The position numbers and the translations under genes are program-made. A stretch of 64,000 bases of DNA, taken from positions 8,941,367-9,005,366 of the forward strand of contig OZ024783.1 of assembly GCA_964017065.1 (NCBI GenBank), given 5' to 3'. Source of the stretch: Haliclona indistincta. Its lineage: Eukaryota; Porifera; Demospongiae; Haplosclerida; Chalinidae. How positions within the stretch are numbered: position 1 is the first letter of the stretch; each line of letters starts with the position of its first letter. The notes under the pieces are model-generated. The model worked only from the letters and a program-made list of their open reading frames with translations, searched no databases and was not told where the DNA came from. Positions 41,229 through 51,754 of this stretch are shown piece after piece.

Positions 41229-41418
41229 TACCGTATAGCCGGTTATTTTCATGTAGATTTAATTTTCGAACGGCTGGTGCGTGTCGAAAATTAGATTTCG
41301 AAAAATTCGTTTTGCCTATTTAAAATGTTTTGTGACGTGGCTCTGTGACGAAAATTAGACCCAGCCAAAATTTGGCTAACGAAATATTTGGCCAGCGAAA
41401 AAAACCGGCTATACGGTA
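41229..41418. mobile_element. MITE E2 short copy at the same site as MITE E1
   Basis: TACCGTATAGCCGGTTATTT opens and CCGGCTATACGGTA closes it. The flanks (GTTGAATGAATAGCTG left, TTATGTTGATGTTGCAACTA right) are those that surround the unrelated MITE E1 at 25811-26116. Confidence 0.85.
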
Positions 41419-42111
41419 TTATGTTGATGTTGCAACTACATACTGTGTTGTTCAAAAACACCTGCAAACATTCATTGTTATGTTGTTTGTGACTTGGTTG
41501 TTTTTAAGCTTCTTCCATACTGAATAGTTGTAGTCAGTAAACAAGACAATGAGGATGCGAACTACTCTTGCTGCAGTGTGCTGTCTGAATGTAATTTTTG
41601 TACATCGAGTGCTACAGTCACTCCTGTTGTCTACAAAACTTCTGTCAACTTCACAGTGTGGTCAGGAGATTGTAATTGTAAATGATCAACACTTAATGGA
41701 AACATTAGAAAAAGTCAAGCAACTGCTACCACTGCCTGGACCGAGTAGTCAGAAATATCTTTCTTCAATGACGAATCATCTGCCTCTTCAGAACAGATCC
41801 AGGCAGCCAACAGTTCAGCTATCAATACTTCAGCTGTTAATAGTTCATCTGCACCCCAGGTCGTCTCTACTACTAGTATGGAGGAAGGATGTGGAGGAGA
41901 GGGAGGCTGGATGAAAATAGCTCATCTCAACATGACTGATCCTTCCAGTCAATGTCCGGCTGGCTTCACATTACAGACAGCTAACAATAAGAGGTTTTGC
42001 GTCAGAGATACCAGTGCTTGCATTGACGGATGTTGTTCAATGATATTTCAAACGTTTGGTATGTAATAGAGTAGAGATTGATTTCTAACTGTTGAGCATT
42101 CGCTGACCTCT

Positions 42112-44118
42112 TTGATTAACGACGACACTTTAGTCAGAATAAAGCAATGGGCAAGTCAACGGGCTGCTGTAGTGTACAATAATGTAAAAGACAGACAAAT
42201 ACACAAACTAGCGGAGCTCTTACCAACCAAGCAAGACAGACCCTCAGGTTACAAACAAACAACAACTGTTATAAACCTGAGTGAAAGGGTGATAGATCGT
42301 TCAGAAGAACAGGTTTTGGCATTAGGCTTAAACTTCAGCCTCTCCCCCAAAGACCTACAGATCGATGACATAGTCGCGAGCACGGAGGTTTTAGCTAAGC
42401 GTCTTGTTGGTGAAGAAGCTACAGAACTGAGAAGAATAGTAAGGAGCTGCTACATGACACAGGCTAAACCCCCTCAGCCTAACCTCACCGCAGGCCAACG
42501 CAAAGCACTTAGATCGCTTAAAAAAGACAGCTCTATTGTCATTCTTCGAGCTGACAAAGGCAAAGCTACAGTAGTTCTCGATTCGTCCACATACGATCAA
42601 AAAATTAACGATGTCCTTTCAGACAGAAGTAAATACTCACTGATTGATAAAGACCCGACGAGCAAACTTGAACGACACCTGACTAAAAGTCTTAGCCAGT
42701 TAGCAAAGAAGGGAGAGCTTGACACTGACCTCAAACGTCGACTAGCTCCTTCACAAAGCCACGCCCCACAGCTCTACGGTTTGCCAAAAGTACACAAAGA
42801 GGGAATTCCCCTCCGCCCAATAGTTTCAACAATTGGTTCGCCGTACTATGCGGTTGCAAAAGAACTATCCAGAATTCTTGCACCCTTAGCAGGTCAATCA
42901 GACTCTTATATCCGTAACTCAGGGCACTTTGTCCAACGTTTGCAGAAAGTTACTATCACCGACAATGACCTTTTAGTCAGCTTCGATGTTAAGAGCCTTT
43001 TTACACAGATCCCAATTGACGATGCTCTAGTTATTATAGCAGAAAAAGTACAAAATGATGATACACTGATCGAACGCACTACTCTATCAGCTACTTCTGT
43101 CTGTGAGTTAGTACAAAAATGCCTAAGATCCACCTATTTCCAATATCGACAATCTTATTGGGAGCAGACTGAAGGTTCTCCAATGGGTTCCCCTTTGTCA
43201 CCCATTATAGCTAACCTTTATATGGAAGCTTTTGAACAAAAGGCAATTTGCCTTGCTACTGACAAGCCCAAACTCTGGTTCCGTTACGTTGATGATACAT
43301 TTGTAATTTGGCAGCACAACCTAGAATGTCTCGATATCTTTCATAGACATCTAAACAGCCTGAACGACTCAATCGAATTTACGATGGAGACTGAAAAAAA
43401 CAGACAGCTTCCATTCCTGGATGTAATGGTCACAAAAGACAAACAAACCCTAACCACATCGGTTTATAGAAAAATAACACACACTGACCGCTACTTACAC
43501 TACAACTCTCACCATCACCCACGAATCAAGACAGGCATTATCTCATGCCTAAGACACAGAGCAGAGACTATTTGTAGTGCACAATTTAAGCAAAAAGAGT
43601 TCAGCCACCTTAAAGATGTCTTCGTTTCCAATGGCTACCCACCTCGAGTAGTACACAGCACACTAAATAAACAAACAAGACCAAGGACAAATCCTCTTCT
43701 AGATGATGAAAGACCCAAGACGCTTTGCCTACCTTACGTTAAAGGTTCGAGCGAAAAGGTTGAAAAAATGATCAAGCCCCTTAATATAAGAGCAGTTTTC
43801 AAATCTAACCTGACGATCGGTAGATGTTTGACGACAGTAAAAGAGAGACCTACCAAAGACAACATCAAAGGAGTGGTCTATAGAGTTCCATGTGAATGCG
43901 GTGCGGCATACATTGGCGAGACTGGAAGGAATCTCAAATTGAGATTGTCAGAACACAAGAGATCAGTTAAAAACAAAGACCCTAACAATGGTCTAGCAGT
44001 ACATGCTAAACTGACGAATCGCAAAATACTGTGGGATAACGCAGAGGTATTGACAAATGAGCCAAATTGGACAAAGAGAAAAGTTAAAGAAGCACTCTAC
44101 ATCAAGAGAACTGACTAG
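42112..44118 (+). CDS. Penelope reverse transcriptase with GIY-YIG-like endonuclease (about 668 codons, no ATG)
   Basis: The frame is open from 42082 to TAG at 44116 with no ATG at the start, in keeping with 5' truncation. RT motifs: ILRADKGKATVVLD (about residue 143), LYGLPKVHKEGIPLRPIVS, SFDVKSLFTQIP, GSPMGSPLSPIIANLYME and the catalytic WFRYVDDTFVIW (about 388). The C-terminal GVVYRVPCECGAAYIGETG (about 587) with LKLRLSEHK is the GIY-YIG-type nuclease seen in Penelope-like elements. No stop or frameshift was seen in the frame, so the insertion is recent. Confidence 0.9.
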   Translation: MINDDTLVRIKQWASQRAAVVYNNVKDRQIHKLAELLPTKQDRPSGYKQTTTVINLSERVIDRSEEQVLALGLNFSLSPKDLQIDDIVASTEVLAKRLVGEEATELRRIVRSCYMTQAKPPQPNLTAGQRKALRSLKKDSSIVILRADKGKATVVLDSSTYDQKINDVLSDRSKYSLIDKDPTSKLERHLTKSLSQLAKKGELDTDLKRRLAPSQSHAPQLYGLPKVHKEGIPLRPIVSTIGSPYYAVAKELSRILAPLAGQSDSYIRNSGHFVQRLQKVTITDNDLLVSFDVKSLFTQIPIDDALVIIAEKVQNDDTLIERTTLSATSVCELVQKCLRSTYFQYRQSYWEQTEGSPMGSPLSPIIANLYMEAFEQKAICLATDKPKLWFRYVDDTFVIWQHNLECLDIFHRHLNSLNDSIEFTMETEKNRQLPFLDVMVTKDKQTLTTSVYRKITHTDRYLHYNSHHHPRIKTGIISCLRHRAETICSAQFKQKEFSHLKDVFVSNGYPPRVVHSTLNKQTRPRTNPLLDDERPKTLCLPYVKGSSEKVEKMIKPLNIRAVFKSNLTIGRCLTTVKERPTKDNIKGVVYRVPCECGAAYIGETGRNLKLRLSEHKRSVKNKDPNNGLAVHAKLTNRKILWDNAEVLTNEPNWTKRKVKEALYIKRTD

Positions 44119-44362
44119 ACTCTAAATTTAGACCAAGGCTACCAACTTGACACTGTTTGGCGTCTCTCCTCAATGTAGTTTGTTTATTGTGGTTCATTAA
44201 ATTAATAGTGTTATTCATTTTTTTGTTGTTGTGTTTTTTATCTGTTGTATGACATTTCTCCTGTGCACACATACATCTCAACATACTCGTCACATGCACA
44301 CCTCATGCCACACCACCTGGAAGATTGTTATTTAAGTTTAGTGTCTTATTTTGTTTTTATAA

Positions 44363-44390
44363 CTGATGAAGATCCTCGGATCGAAACGTC
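44363..44390 (+). ncRNA. Hammerhead-ribozyme-like core in the Penelope 3' part
   Basis: CTGATGA, then GATCCTCGGATC (a 4-bp stem GATC/GATC with a short loop), then GAAACGTC give the conserved hammerhead core with a minimal stem III and the GTC cleavage triplet. TTATAA before and TTATCA after could pair as a short stem I. Hammerheads of this compact form are known from Penelope-like elements. Confidence 0.65.
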
Positions 44391-44945
44391 TTATCAATTG
44401 ATTATTGTTTCTGTGCTACGGCAAAAAGCTACCACGATACTACCTATAATTGTTTGGTATGTACTCACAAGTGTGTGGGTATGCTCGTGCGTATGCATCA
44501 CAAGGTGATCAAGATGCTTTTGCGAATCCAACTGGGATGTCCCGATTCCCGAACTGCTTCACTCAGTGGTAACTATGTTGATGGTGTCTCGATAATCCAT
44601 GGTACTCCACCTACTCACATATGGACCTATGCTGCTGGAGCATCAGTATCCAACAGTAAATATGGATGTCCCTGCAATACTGAACCAGGTGTTCAACCAC
44701 CTACGTTTGTTGGTAGTGACTACTATTGTGAGACTGGAACCACACAGTCAGGATCATGGTGCACTAATGACCCTCTATGGGATGGTATGTAGTGTGAAGG
44801 GGAGGAGGGACCTTGTTGTAGTCACCCTATACTGCCTTGGTTCTAGAAGAGCACAGCAAGCACTACCGCCACCATCAGAGTACGTCTTTGTCTAGATGAA
44901 GCCATTGGCAATGTATTGAACGCCTTGAGATCTACGTCAAATAAT

Positions 44946-45840
44946 TTCAAGTCAATTTCAGAATGATCCTGCTTTGTACTCGAGTTGAAGTAGCTTACAA
45001 ATACATGCACACAAAGTGTGCATACAAATACATGCACACTTTGTTTTAAGTGTCTGCTTTGATGAACTTTTGGCGTAGTCACACACGGGCCGAGAAATTT
45101 CAGAGACAACTGTTCTGACCGTGGCTAAGTCTGGGGACTGAGTTGCCGATATGACAATTGAATCGTTGTTAGTATTGATTGTATGTCCGATACGACTGAG
45201 GCCAGCACATTTAGGACTTGACATAAATAGCAGATACAACACAGCACATGGATAACATTAGTTCGACCTATCTGGTAAACTACCAAATTAGGTAATGTTA
45301 GTTCTCGGGTTGACCAATCAGATGAGAGCTGGAGTCGTGACCGGATGTGGGATCTGGTGATGCTACAAAGTTATATTATTATGCATTATGACTATTACTT
45401 GTTACACTTTTCTTCAGCCTAGCGTAGATTAGGGTCGTCTTCTTTACAGCTAGCCACATGCCATGTGTTCATCATGTGTTTTTTTTTTTTTTTTCTTCAG
45501 TGTCTTATAGTTACAGAAATTTTATGAAAGATCTATAGTCACCTAGTTATCTTCTCTTATCTTTAGAAGTTTGAATGCTGTGGTATGATATATCGTACTT
45601 GTGGGATGAAGTTAAAATGCATGCTACTCTACAATGCCTCAAGTCAGAAAGTAGAAGTACTACAGAAACACTTGACTGCAGTGTTCTCGTGGTGCTACAC
45701 CACTTGAATTCTCAAGATTATGCACTATGTAAATAGTTAGATAGCACTTTGCAGTGTATTATGCAGTTATAAACGCATGATGGAATAGCTTACATGCTGT
45801 TGAGAAGAGACTGTGCAGAGTTACTGAAAAGCTGAAGAGC
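44946..45840. other. Gap, nothing firm
   Basis: A minus-strand frame of 94 codons (44958-45242) with an NTNNDSIVISATQ segment may be an exon remnant but is not recognised. A poly-T tract lies at about 45480-45494. Confidence 0.3.
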
Positions 45841-46122
45841 GTGTGTAAATGTGAGAAACCAATCAGTGTGAGTAGTCCTCCTCATGCGCTGGAGAGTGGA
45901 CTAACAACCATCATAATAAAACGAGAAGAAGAGGAGCAAGGTACTTCTTCAATTCAAAGCAGACTAGCGCTCAAGGTCGATGAGGTCCAGCTGCAGCATA
46001 TAACGTGTGATGGTATGATCGGTCAGTTGAAGACAAAGTTAGAAGCTTTAGCCGAATCCATGAGAAAGAAAGATAATGGAGAAGGTGGTCGGACAAACAG
46101 CCAAGTCACGGCCTGTATTTAG
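45841..46122 (+). CDS. Open reading frame, unknown
   Basis: 93 codons with a KREEEEQGTS segment and a predicted helical QLKTKLEALAESMRKK stretch. Polypurine sequence follows. It may form one gene with the next frame through a spliced acidic region. No homology recognised. Confidence 0.25.
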   Translation: MCKCEKPISVSSPPHALESGLTTIIIKREEEEQGTSSIQSRLALKVDEVQLQHITCDGMIGQLKTKLEALAESMRKKDNGEGGRTNSQVTACI

Positions 46123-46216
46123 CTTTGAAGAGAAGGAGGAGGGAATTGCAATGGCAAGGAGCATAGAATTGGAGTATGTTCAAGAGGAAGAGAAGGACCA
46201 GGGAAGAGAGGAGTAG

Positions 46217-46634
46217 GGAGAATAAAAGGAGAGGGAAGAGAACCAGGAAGAAGGAGAAAAAGAAGAGGAGGGAGAGAACAATGAAGAGGAAGATAGTATC
46301 GAGGAGAGCAATGGGGAGGATGGGAGTGTTGTTTCATATGATAGCATGGGATCTGAATACAGTGGTAGTTCTTGTCGTACAGACGAAGACTTGGACAGTC
46401 TGGAGTGGGTCAAGAACATTACTGTATTCTCTTTCTTACACGAGTACGGAGAAACAGCCACCATTGATCAGCTCATGGAGGACCAAGAGTCACTGTCACA
46501 TGCTGCTCTCATAGACCAGGTTCAGCTGACAGGGAGTCAACTGGAGATATGGTCTGCTCTGGCCTCTTCCTCTCTCATGGTGGCCGAGTGTGACCTGACA
46601 CATGAGCACAGATTGCGTCTGGAGCATACCGCCG
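46217..46634 (+). CDS. Putative exon: acidic region then WVKNITVFSFLHEYG domain, unknown
   Basis: After a TAA the frame runs from about 46210 through a Glu-rich stretch (NQEEGEKEEEGENNEEEDS), then SYDSMGSEYSGSS, WVKNITVFSFLHEYG, and HEHRLRLEHTAG at a possible donor GCCG|GTAGAT (46634). Composition looks like real protein. I do not recognise it. A continuation may lie at 46883-47131. Confidence 0.33.
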
Positions 46635-46710
46635 GTAGATTTGGACAGTTTCGCGTATCCAAATGTTGTTGTATTAAATTTTCGGTGCATCTAATAAATT
46701 TTTTATTTTC

Positions 46711-46753
46711 GTCGTTAGCTTGGGTGCACAGATTGCGCACCCAAGCTAACGAC
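46711..46753. repeat. Perfect 17-bp stem-loop
   Basis: GTCGTTAGCTTGGGTGC and its reverse complement are separated by 9 bases. It lies between two possible exons and may be the core of a short foldback repeat. Confidence 0.9.
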
Positions 46754-46882
46754 ACATTGGTAAAAAACATTGCTCATTGGTAAAAAACCAATCCGCGTTA
46801 AATATTTTGACGCTGAAAATTTCCAGATTTACGGTAGTTGATCTGTGGGGCAAGCTTGCTAACAGGATTGCTCTGTGCATAG

Positions 46883-47131
46883 GTCAACTACAGTTCGAAG
46901 CAACGCAGACTATGCTAATGTCATGGTTATGGGAAGTCATGGCAAACTAGAATTGATACCCAAAGGCTTTCCTCCACCTGATGAAGTTGCAAACGTTCTT
47001 GAGGACTTCAATAGTCAGTTTGGGACTATTACTAGTGATGGTGAGAGGTTACTGAAGCTGGTCGATGATGCTGGTACTGATCTGACAGCTTGTGATCCAT
47101 CATGTGCCTCAAAGTGTGCATTAAAAACTTA
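46883..47131 (+). CDS. Putative exon, unknown
   Basis: After TGCATAG an open frame of about 80 codons contains GKLELIPKGFPPPDEVANVL and a Cys-containing end. The phase does not match the preceding candidate exon exactly (one base off), so one of the two may be damaged. Confidence 0.28.
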
Positions 47132-47574
47132 ATGCACAGAAAAGTATGCATTAACCGATATAATGCGCCGGCAGGTGACACGTCTTGAGCGATCTGATTG
47201 GCTGGAGGTCACGTGGTATGCTCTAATTTGGGGTTATTTTGTGTTTAAAATCAAAGATTCAGACTGTATCCAAAAGCGCTAAATTTTGGCTTTTGTCCCT
47301 GCTCCACTTGAATGTTTATGAGAACACTGCTTGCCTGCATGTGCCCTAGAATTGTTTTCTGATAATTCTGTCTGGTTGTCTAGGTATCAGCCACTTCATA
47401 TCGTTACCGAGCCATTGCTCGAACAATGTACAGTATTTCGCCAAAATCGAAGCCAAGTTTCCTCCTGGTCCGATGTCTAATGGTCTTGTTCCAGACAATA
47501 TTAGCTGCCTATGTCGAAGATCAACAAAGTTGTACTTCTAAAAGTTGTCTTCATTGGCAGCCATGCACATGGAC
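47132..47574. other. Gap, nothing recognised
   Basis: No shared repeat, and no frame worth reporting. Confidence 0.35.
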
Positions 47575-48280
47575 ACACACATACACCTACTGCTGTATGT
47601 AGGGATGATCACTATTTAGGATTGGCTGAAGCAACATATCGCCTGTATCTTCGCTATATCGAATTTTAGCTAGTTTTAACAATCTTAGCCTTTTCATGTG
47701 CTCAGGTGCTTCCATTGGAATAAGTCAATGACATAGTTTGCTTGATGTAATCAAGATAGCAACACTCAAGCAGACGTTTCAGACCTTTGTGTCTCTCAGA
47801 ATTTCATCCATCTTAGGATTAATCAGGTGATTTTTCTGAGCTCAAAGATACATGAAGGACATTTTAAAAATTGCCGCCCATGCTCATTGTTCTTTTTTCC
47901 AGGGAGCTCTGAATGTTACAAAACCTACTTATTATAATGTTGTATTTAAACCGTGGATCGAGACAATCTTGGGATTGTGCTGTGCAAAGCATGGATCCAC
48001 ACTTTGCACGATTTTCGATGGATTGCCTGTTCAATCTATAGATTGCGCAGCACAATCCCAAGCACAGATCTGGCTAAACCATCAATAAACAGCTGTTATT
48101 TCTGTCGTGAAGCAGGACAAGTATAGATTTTGTGCTGCTAATTAGAAGACCGGGTCTGCAAGACCACAGCCAGCCAAACACTCATGGGTACATGCTATTT
48201 TTAGTTATAGAATTTATATAGCTATTTCCTTACAATGTCAGTTACTCGGCAATGCATGTTCTAGTAGCATACTTAAGAGC
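47575..48280 (+). repeat. Unit-3 copy of the upstream block
   Basis: Continuous version of the block that is cut by a Gypsy LTR in unit 1 (15490) and by a whole Gypsy element in unit 2. It includes AAGCAGACGTTTCAG at 47768, the undisturbed Gypsy target site of unit 2. Confidence 0.85.
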
Positions 48281-50838
48281 ATTGCATGTGGCTACTACAT
48301 ACTACATAGTAGTTGTACACAACTTCTTTTCAGTGCTATCTGTTACCCATCAGTGCATGTTTTCAGCAACATACTTATGAGAGCATTGCAAGTAGTTGTA
48401 CACAATTTCCTTTCAGTGCATCTGTTACCCATCAGTGCGTGTTTTCAGCAGCATACTTAAGAAAATTGCATGTGGCTATTACATACTACATAGTAGTTGT
48501 ACACAACCTCCTTTCAGTGCCATCTGTTACCCATCAGTGCATGTTTTCAGCAGTATACTCATTCCATGTGGCTACTAGATAAGTTAGACAGTGAGTCAGA
48601 GGATCTACGCGATTTAAAAACCCGAGGCCCTTTGCTATGGTGTCCGAGTACGTAGCAAAGACACTATTCCTGCGGGCCGAGGGTTTCTAAACCGCGTGGA
48701 TCTGATTGGACGAGCTGTCTACAACTTATTTAAAGTCTACTAGGTTACCTGTTTGTACACACTTGCAGGTCATTGAAGTCAACATGTCTGACTAGCGCAC
48801 GATGTTGACTGCTCTGTCTGTTCGGCGAACTAGCTGATTTAACATAAACATATGTATAGGTTAGAGACCGAGGCCTAGGGATCTACACGGTATAGAAACC
48901 CGAGGAAGCCATATAGAACACGAGCGCGTAGCGCGAGGGTTCTATGGCGACGCGAGGGTTTCTATACCGTGTAGATCCCGTTGGCCGAGGTCTCTAACCG
49001 GCTTAGAGTATAGCAACCGTTGCTATCCAACAAGAATTTTCGACGCTGCGCAAATGTTTTGTAAAGAACACGGCCTTACTTCAGCGATGGGAAAACACAG
49101 TCGAGTTTAGCTAGAGTACGTCGCTAAACGGCTTTCCATGTCTTGTTACACCTTGCTGGTACTCTGTCTCGTCTCCTATCGTCCTTCCGCCATCGCGTTA
49201 GCGTCTGCTAGTGGCTTTCTGACGCAACAAAACACTGGCAAAAGTTAGCTTCTGGAACTCACTCACGCTCACACGTGTACAAAGCCTCACATCACGTGTG
49301 CTTGTAATAACAATGTTATGGCTTGTTATGAATGCACTTTCACTAAGCAAACTGTGGTCTATCTGTTCGCGGAAGGACTCTATCTGTTCGCAGATAGACT
49401 CTATCCGTTCGCGGATGGTCTCTACAGCAAATAGATCCTCGGATCTAATAAATCTGATTGGTCAATAACATTGAGCTATACTCTAACTTCTAGTTAGACG
49501 TAGGACGAACGGCAGTACTACTGATCTGCAACCAGCAAGCGTCGCCGAGGAAAGATCGACCAGATCGATCGATGGTCGCCGCCGCGCTCGAGCTAGCAGC
49601 AGGGAGGAGCGCCAGTTTAGGGTGGAGCTTGTGGAAATATGGCGAGTGACCTGCAAACGAGTATCACCATAACACCATAATACTACCTGGAACATCATCG
49701 TTCAGCACTGTTTAGTTAGCATTCCGTACTTTTAGTGAGCGTCTCTGGACTAATACAGTGTCCTTTGTCTCCAAAGCTGTAAGAAACGAGCCCATTACAG
49801 CAAACACACACTTCATTCTTTGTTTATGTCTGAACACCTGAGGGTACACATGGAGCTTCGCTACCGTGACTCTACAGGAATTATAGTCACACTGTGTTGA
49901 CCAATCAAATTACAGTATTTCAGATTAGTAGACTCAAAATACTACATAGCAGTTGTACACAACTTCTTTTCAGTGCCATCTGTTACCTCAGTGCATGTTT
50001 TCAGCAGTATACTTAAAAGCATTGTATGTAGCTACTACATACTACATAGTAGTTGTACACGACTTCCTTTCAGTGCCATCTGTTACCCATCAGTGCATGT
50101 TTTCAGCAGTATACTCATTCCATGTGGCTACTACATAATAGTTAGACAGCGAGTCCGAGGATCTACGCGATTTAGAAACCTGAGGCCCTTTGCTATGGTG
50201 TCTGAGCGTAGTGAGGACAATATTCCAGCGGGCTGAGGGTTTCAAAACCACGTGGATCCGATTAGACGAGCTGTCTAACTTATTTAGAGTCTACTAGGTT
50301 ACCTGTTTGTACACACTTGCAAGTCATTGAAGTCAGCATGTCTGACTAGCGCACGATGCTGACTGCTCTGTCAGTTCGGCGAACTAGCTGATTTAACATA
50401 AACATATCTTCTAGTTAGATGTAGGACGAACAGCAGTACAACTGACCTGCAACCAGCAAGCGTCGCCGAGAAAAGATCGACCAGATCGATCGATGGTCGC
50501 CGCACTCGAGCTAGCAGCATGGCAGGGGAGGAGCGCCAGACTAGGGTGGAGCTTGTGGCAATATGGCGAGTGACCTGCGAACGAGTAACACCATAATACT
50601 ACCTGGAACATCAGTGTTCAGCACTGTTTAGTTAGCATTCCGTACTTTTAGTGAGCATCTCTAGACTAATACAGTGTCCTTTGGCTTTGAAGCTGTAAGA
50701 AGCGAGCCCATTCCAGAAAACACACATATGTCTGAATGCCTGAGGGTACACATAGAGCTTCGCTACCATGACTCTATAGGAAATAGAATTGCGCTCTTTA
50801 CCAATCAAATTACAGTATTTCAATTAGTAGACTCTAAA
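48280..50838. repeat. Unit-3 repeat module, doubled
   Basis: The satellite-foldback-MITE B module occurs twice in tandem: foldback 48583-48725 with MITE B 48729-49939, then foldback about 50142-50280 with MITE B about 50284-50838, with satellite units between. The first MITE B is enlarged by a nested MITE (next entry). Units 1 and 2 have one module each. Confidence 0.85.
48854..49487. mobile_element. Foldback-containing MITE nested in MITE B
   Basis: The element interrupts the MITE B word AACATAT|CTTCTAGTTAG, which is continuous at 50396. It matches 1143-1767 in reverse orientation, including the 139-bp hairpin (here 48860-48998). It begins GTATAGGTTAGAG and ends CTATACTCTAA. Confidence 0.88.
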
Positions 50839-51754
50839 TACTACATAGTAGTTGTACACGACTTCCTTTCAGTGCCATCTGTTACCCATCAGTGCATGTT
50901 TTCAGCAGCATACTTAAGAACATTGCATGTGGCTATTAAATACTACATAGTAGTTGTACACAACTTCCTTTCAGTGCCCATCAGTGCATATTTTCAGCAG
51001 CTTACTTAAAAAAATTAATTATAAATGAAGAAAATTAAACATTCATTAAAATAATAATAATACTAAATCATAGTGTGGAGACAAAAAGCGCAATAAAGTT
51101 AAGATAAGTTGTATTGAATGCACCATCGACTAATCTATGTATAAAAATTAGTCCAGGCCAATAACTGCTACAGTAGAATAAGCCGGAATTGCGTCAAAGT
51201 TGATCGCTATAAAACTCGGTTTTTCTGCACCAAATTTCTTGACGAGCGTGCTAAGGCAAGAAGCGAAGTACTCACCAAACGCTTCTTAAGGATAAACTCT
51301 AGGGCGAGATCTATATTGGAAAGAATATTTGTAGCAGCATCTTATTTCTGAAACATTCCCGATAAATGGCTATAATGGAATGTTTCAGCGTCGTCCTAAA
51401 TCGATCGGCTTTGGCCTAATTCCGCCTTTTTGTCTCCACACTATGATTTAGTATTATTTTATGAATAATTTAATTAGGCAGACTAGTAACCGTCCCCTTA
51501 AAATCATGTGGCTATTACATACTACATAGTAGTTGTACACAACTTCCTTTCAGTGCCCATCAGTGCATGTTTTCAGCAGTATACTCATTCCATGTGGCTT
51601 CAGAGTTGTACACCACTTTCTCACAGTGTTGTTTTAGTAGCATACTTATGTAGCCACATTCCGCTACATTAACTTAAGAATAAACTAAAGCCTGACTCTC
51701 AGTCTTAAACTCAGAACATAGCTTGTATAACTAACTGAACAGCATCACCAGCTG
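50839..51754. repeat. Satellite, MITE C copy and upstream region of receptor 3
   Basis: Satellite units at 50839-51010 and 51510-51650 flank MITE C (51058-51455, ends TACTAAATCATAGTGTGGAG). It then matches the conserved 110 bp before the receptor ATG. Confidence 0.8.

Larger units (their letters stand above)
42065..44451 (+). mobile_element. Penelope-like retroelement with 11-bp target duplication
   Basis: GTTTGGTATGT stands at 42054-42064 and again at 44452-44462, and occurs once in the homologous place of copy 1. Between them lies one long frame with RT and a GIY-YIG-type end, then about 330 bp of 3' sequence with a hammerhead-like motif. The frame starts abruptly near the left edge, so the element is probably 5'-truncated. 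Confidence 0.9.
41549..44945 (+). pseudogene. Secreted Cys-rich protein, pseudogene copy 2, split by a Penelope element
   Basis: The ATG at 41549 opens the same signal peptide as copy 1. A frameshift follows near residue 17, and the correct frame is regained at about 41878 (GGWMKIAHLNMTDPSSQCP, FCVRDTSAC). Inside TFGMYSQVCG the Penelope element is inserted. After it the domain continues with YVDGVSIIHGTPPTHIWTYA, CPC, PPTFVGSDYYCETG, NDPLWDG, EGEEGPCC and, near the end, TIRVRLCLDEA. Breaks: a shift near 44540, and TAG codons at about 44792 and 44847 where Gln is expected. This copy preserves the C-terminal half that copy 1 has lost. Confidence 0.7.

Noticed and set aside
46180..46464. Ser/Pro/Phe-rich minus-strand frames
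   Set aside because: They mirror the purine-rich plus-strand acidic coding stretch. The codon pattern favours the plus strand.
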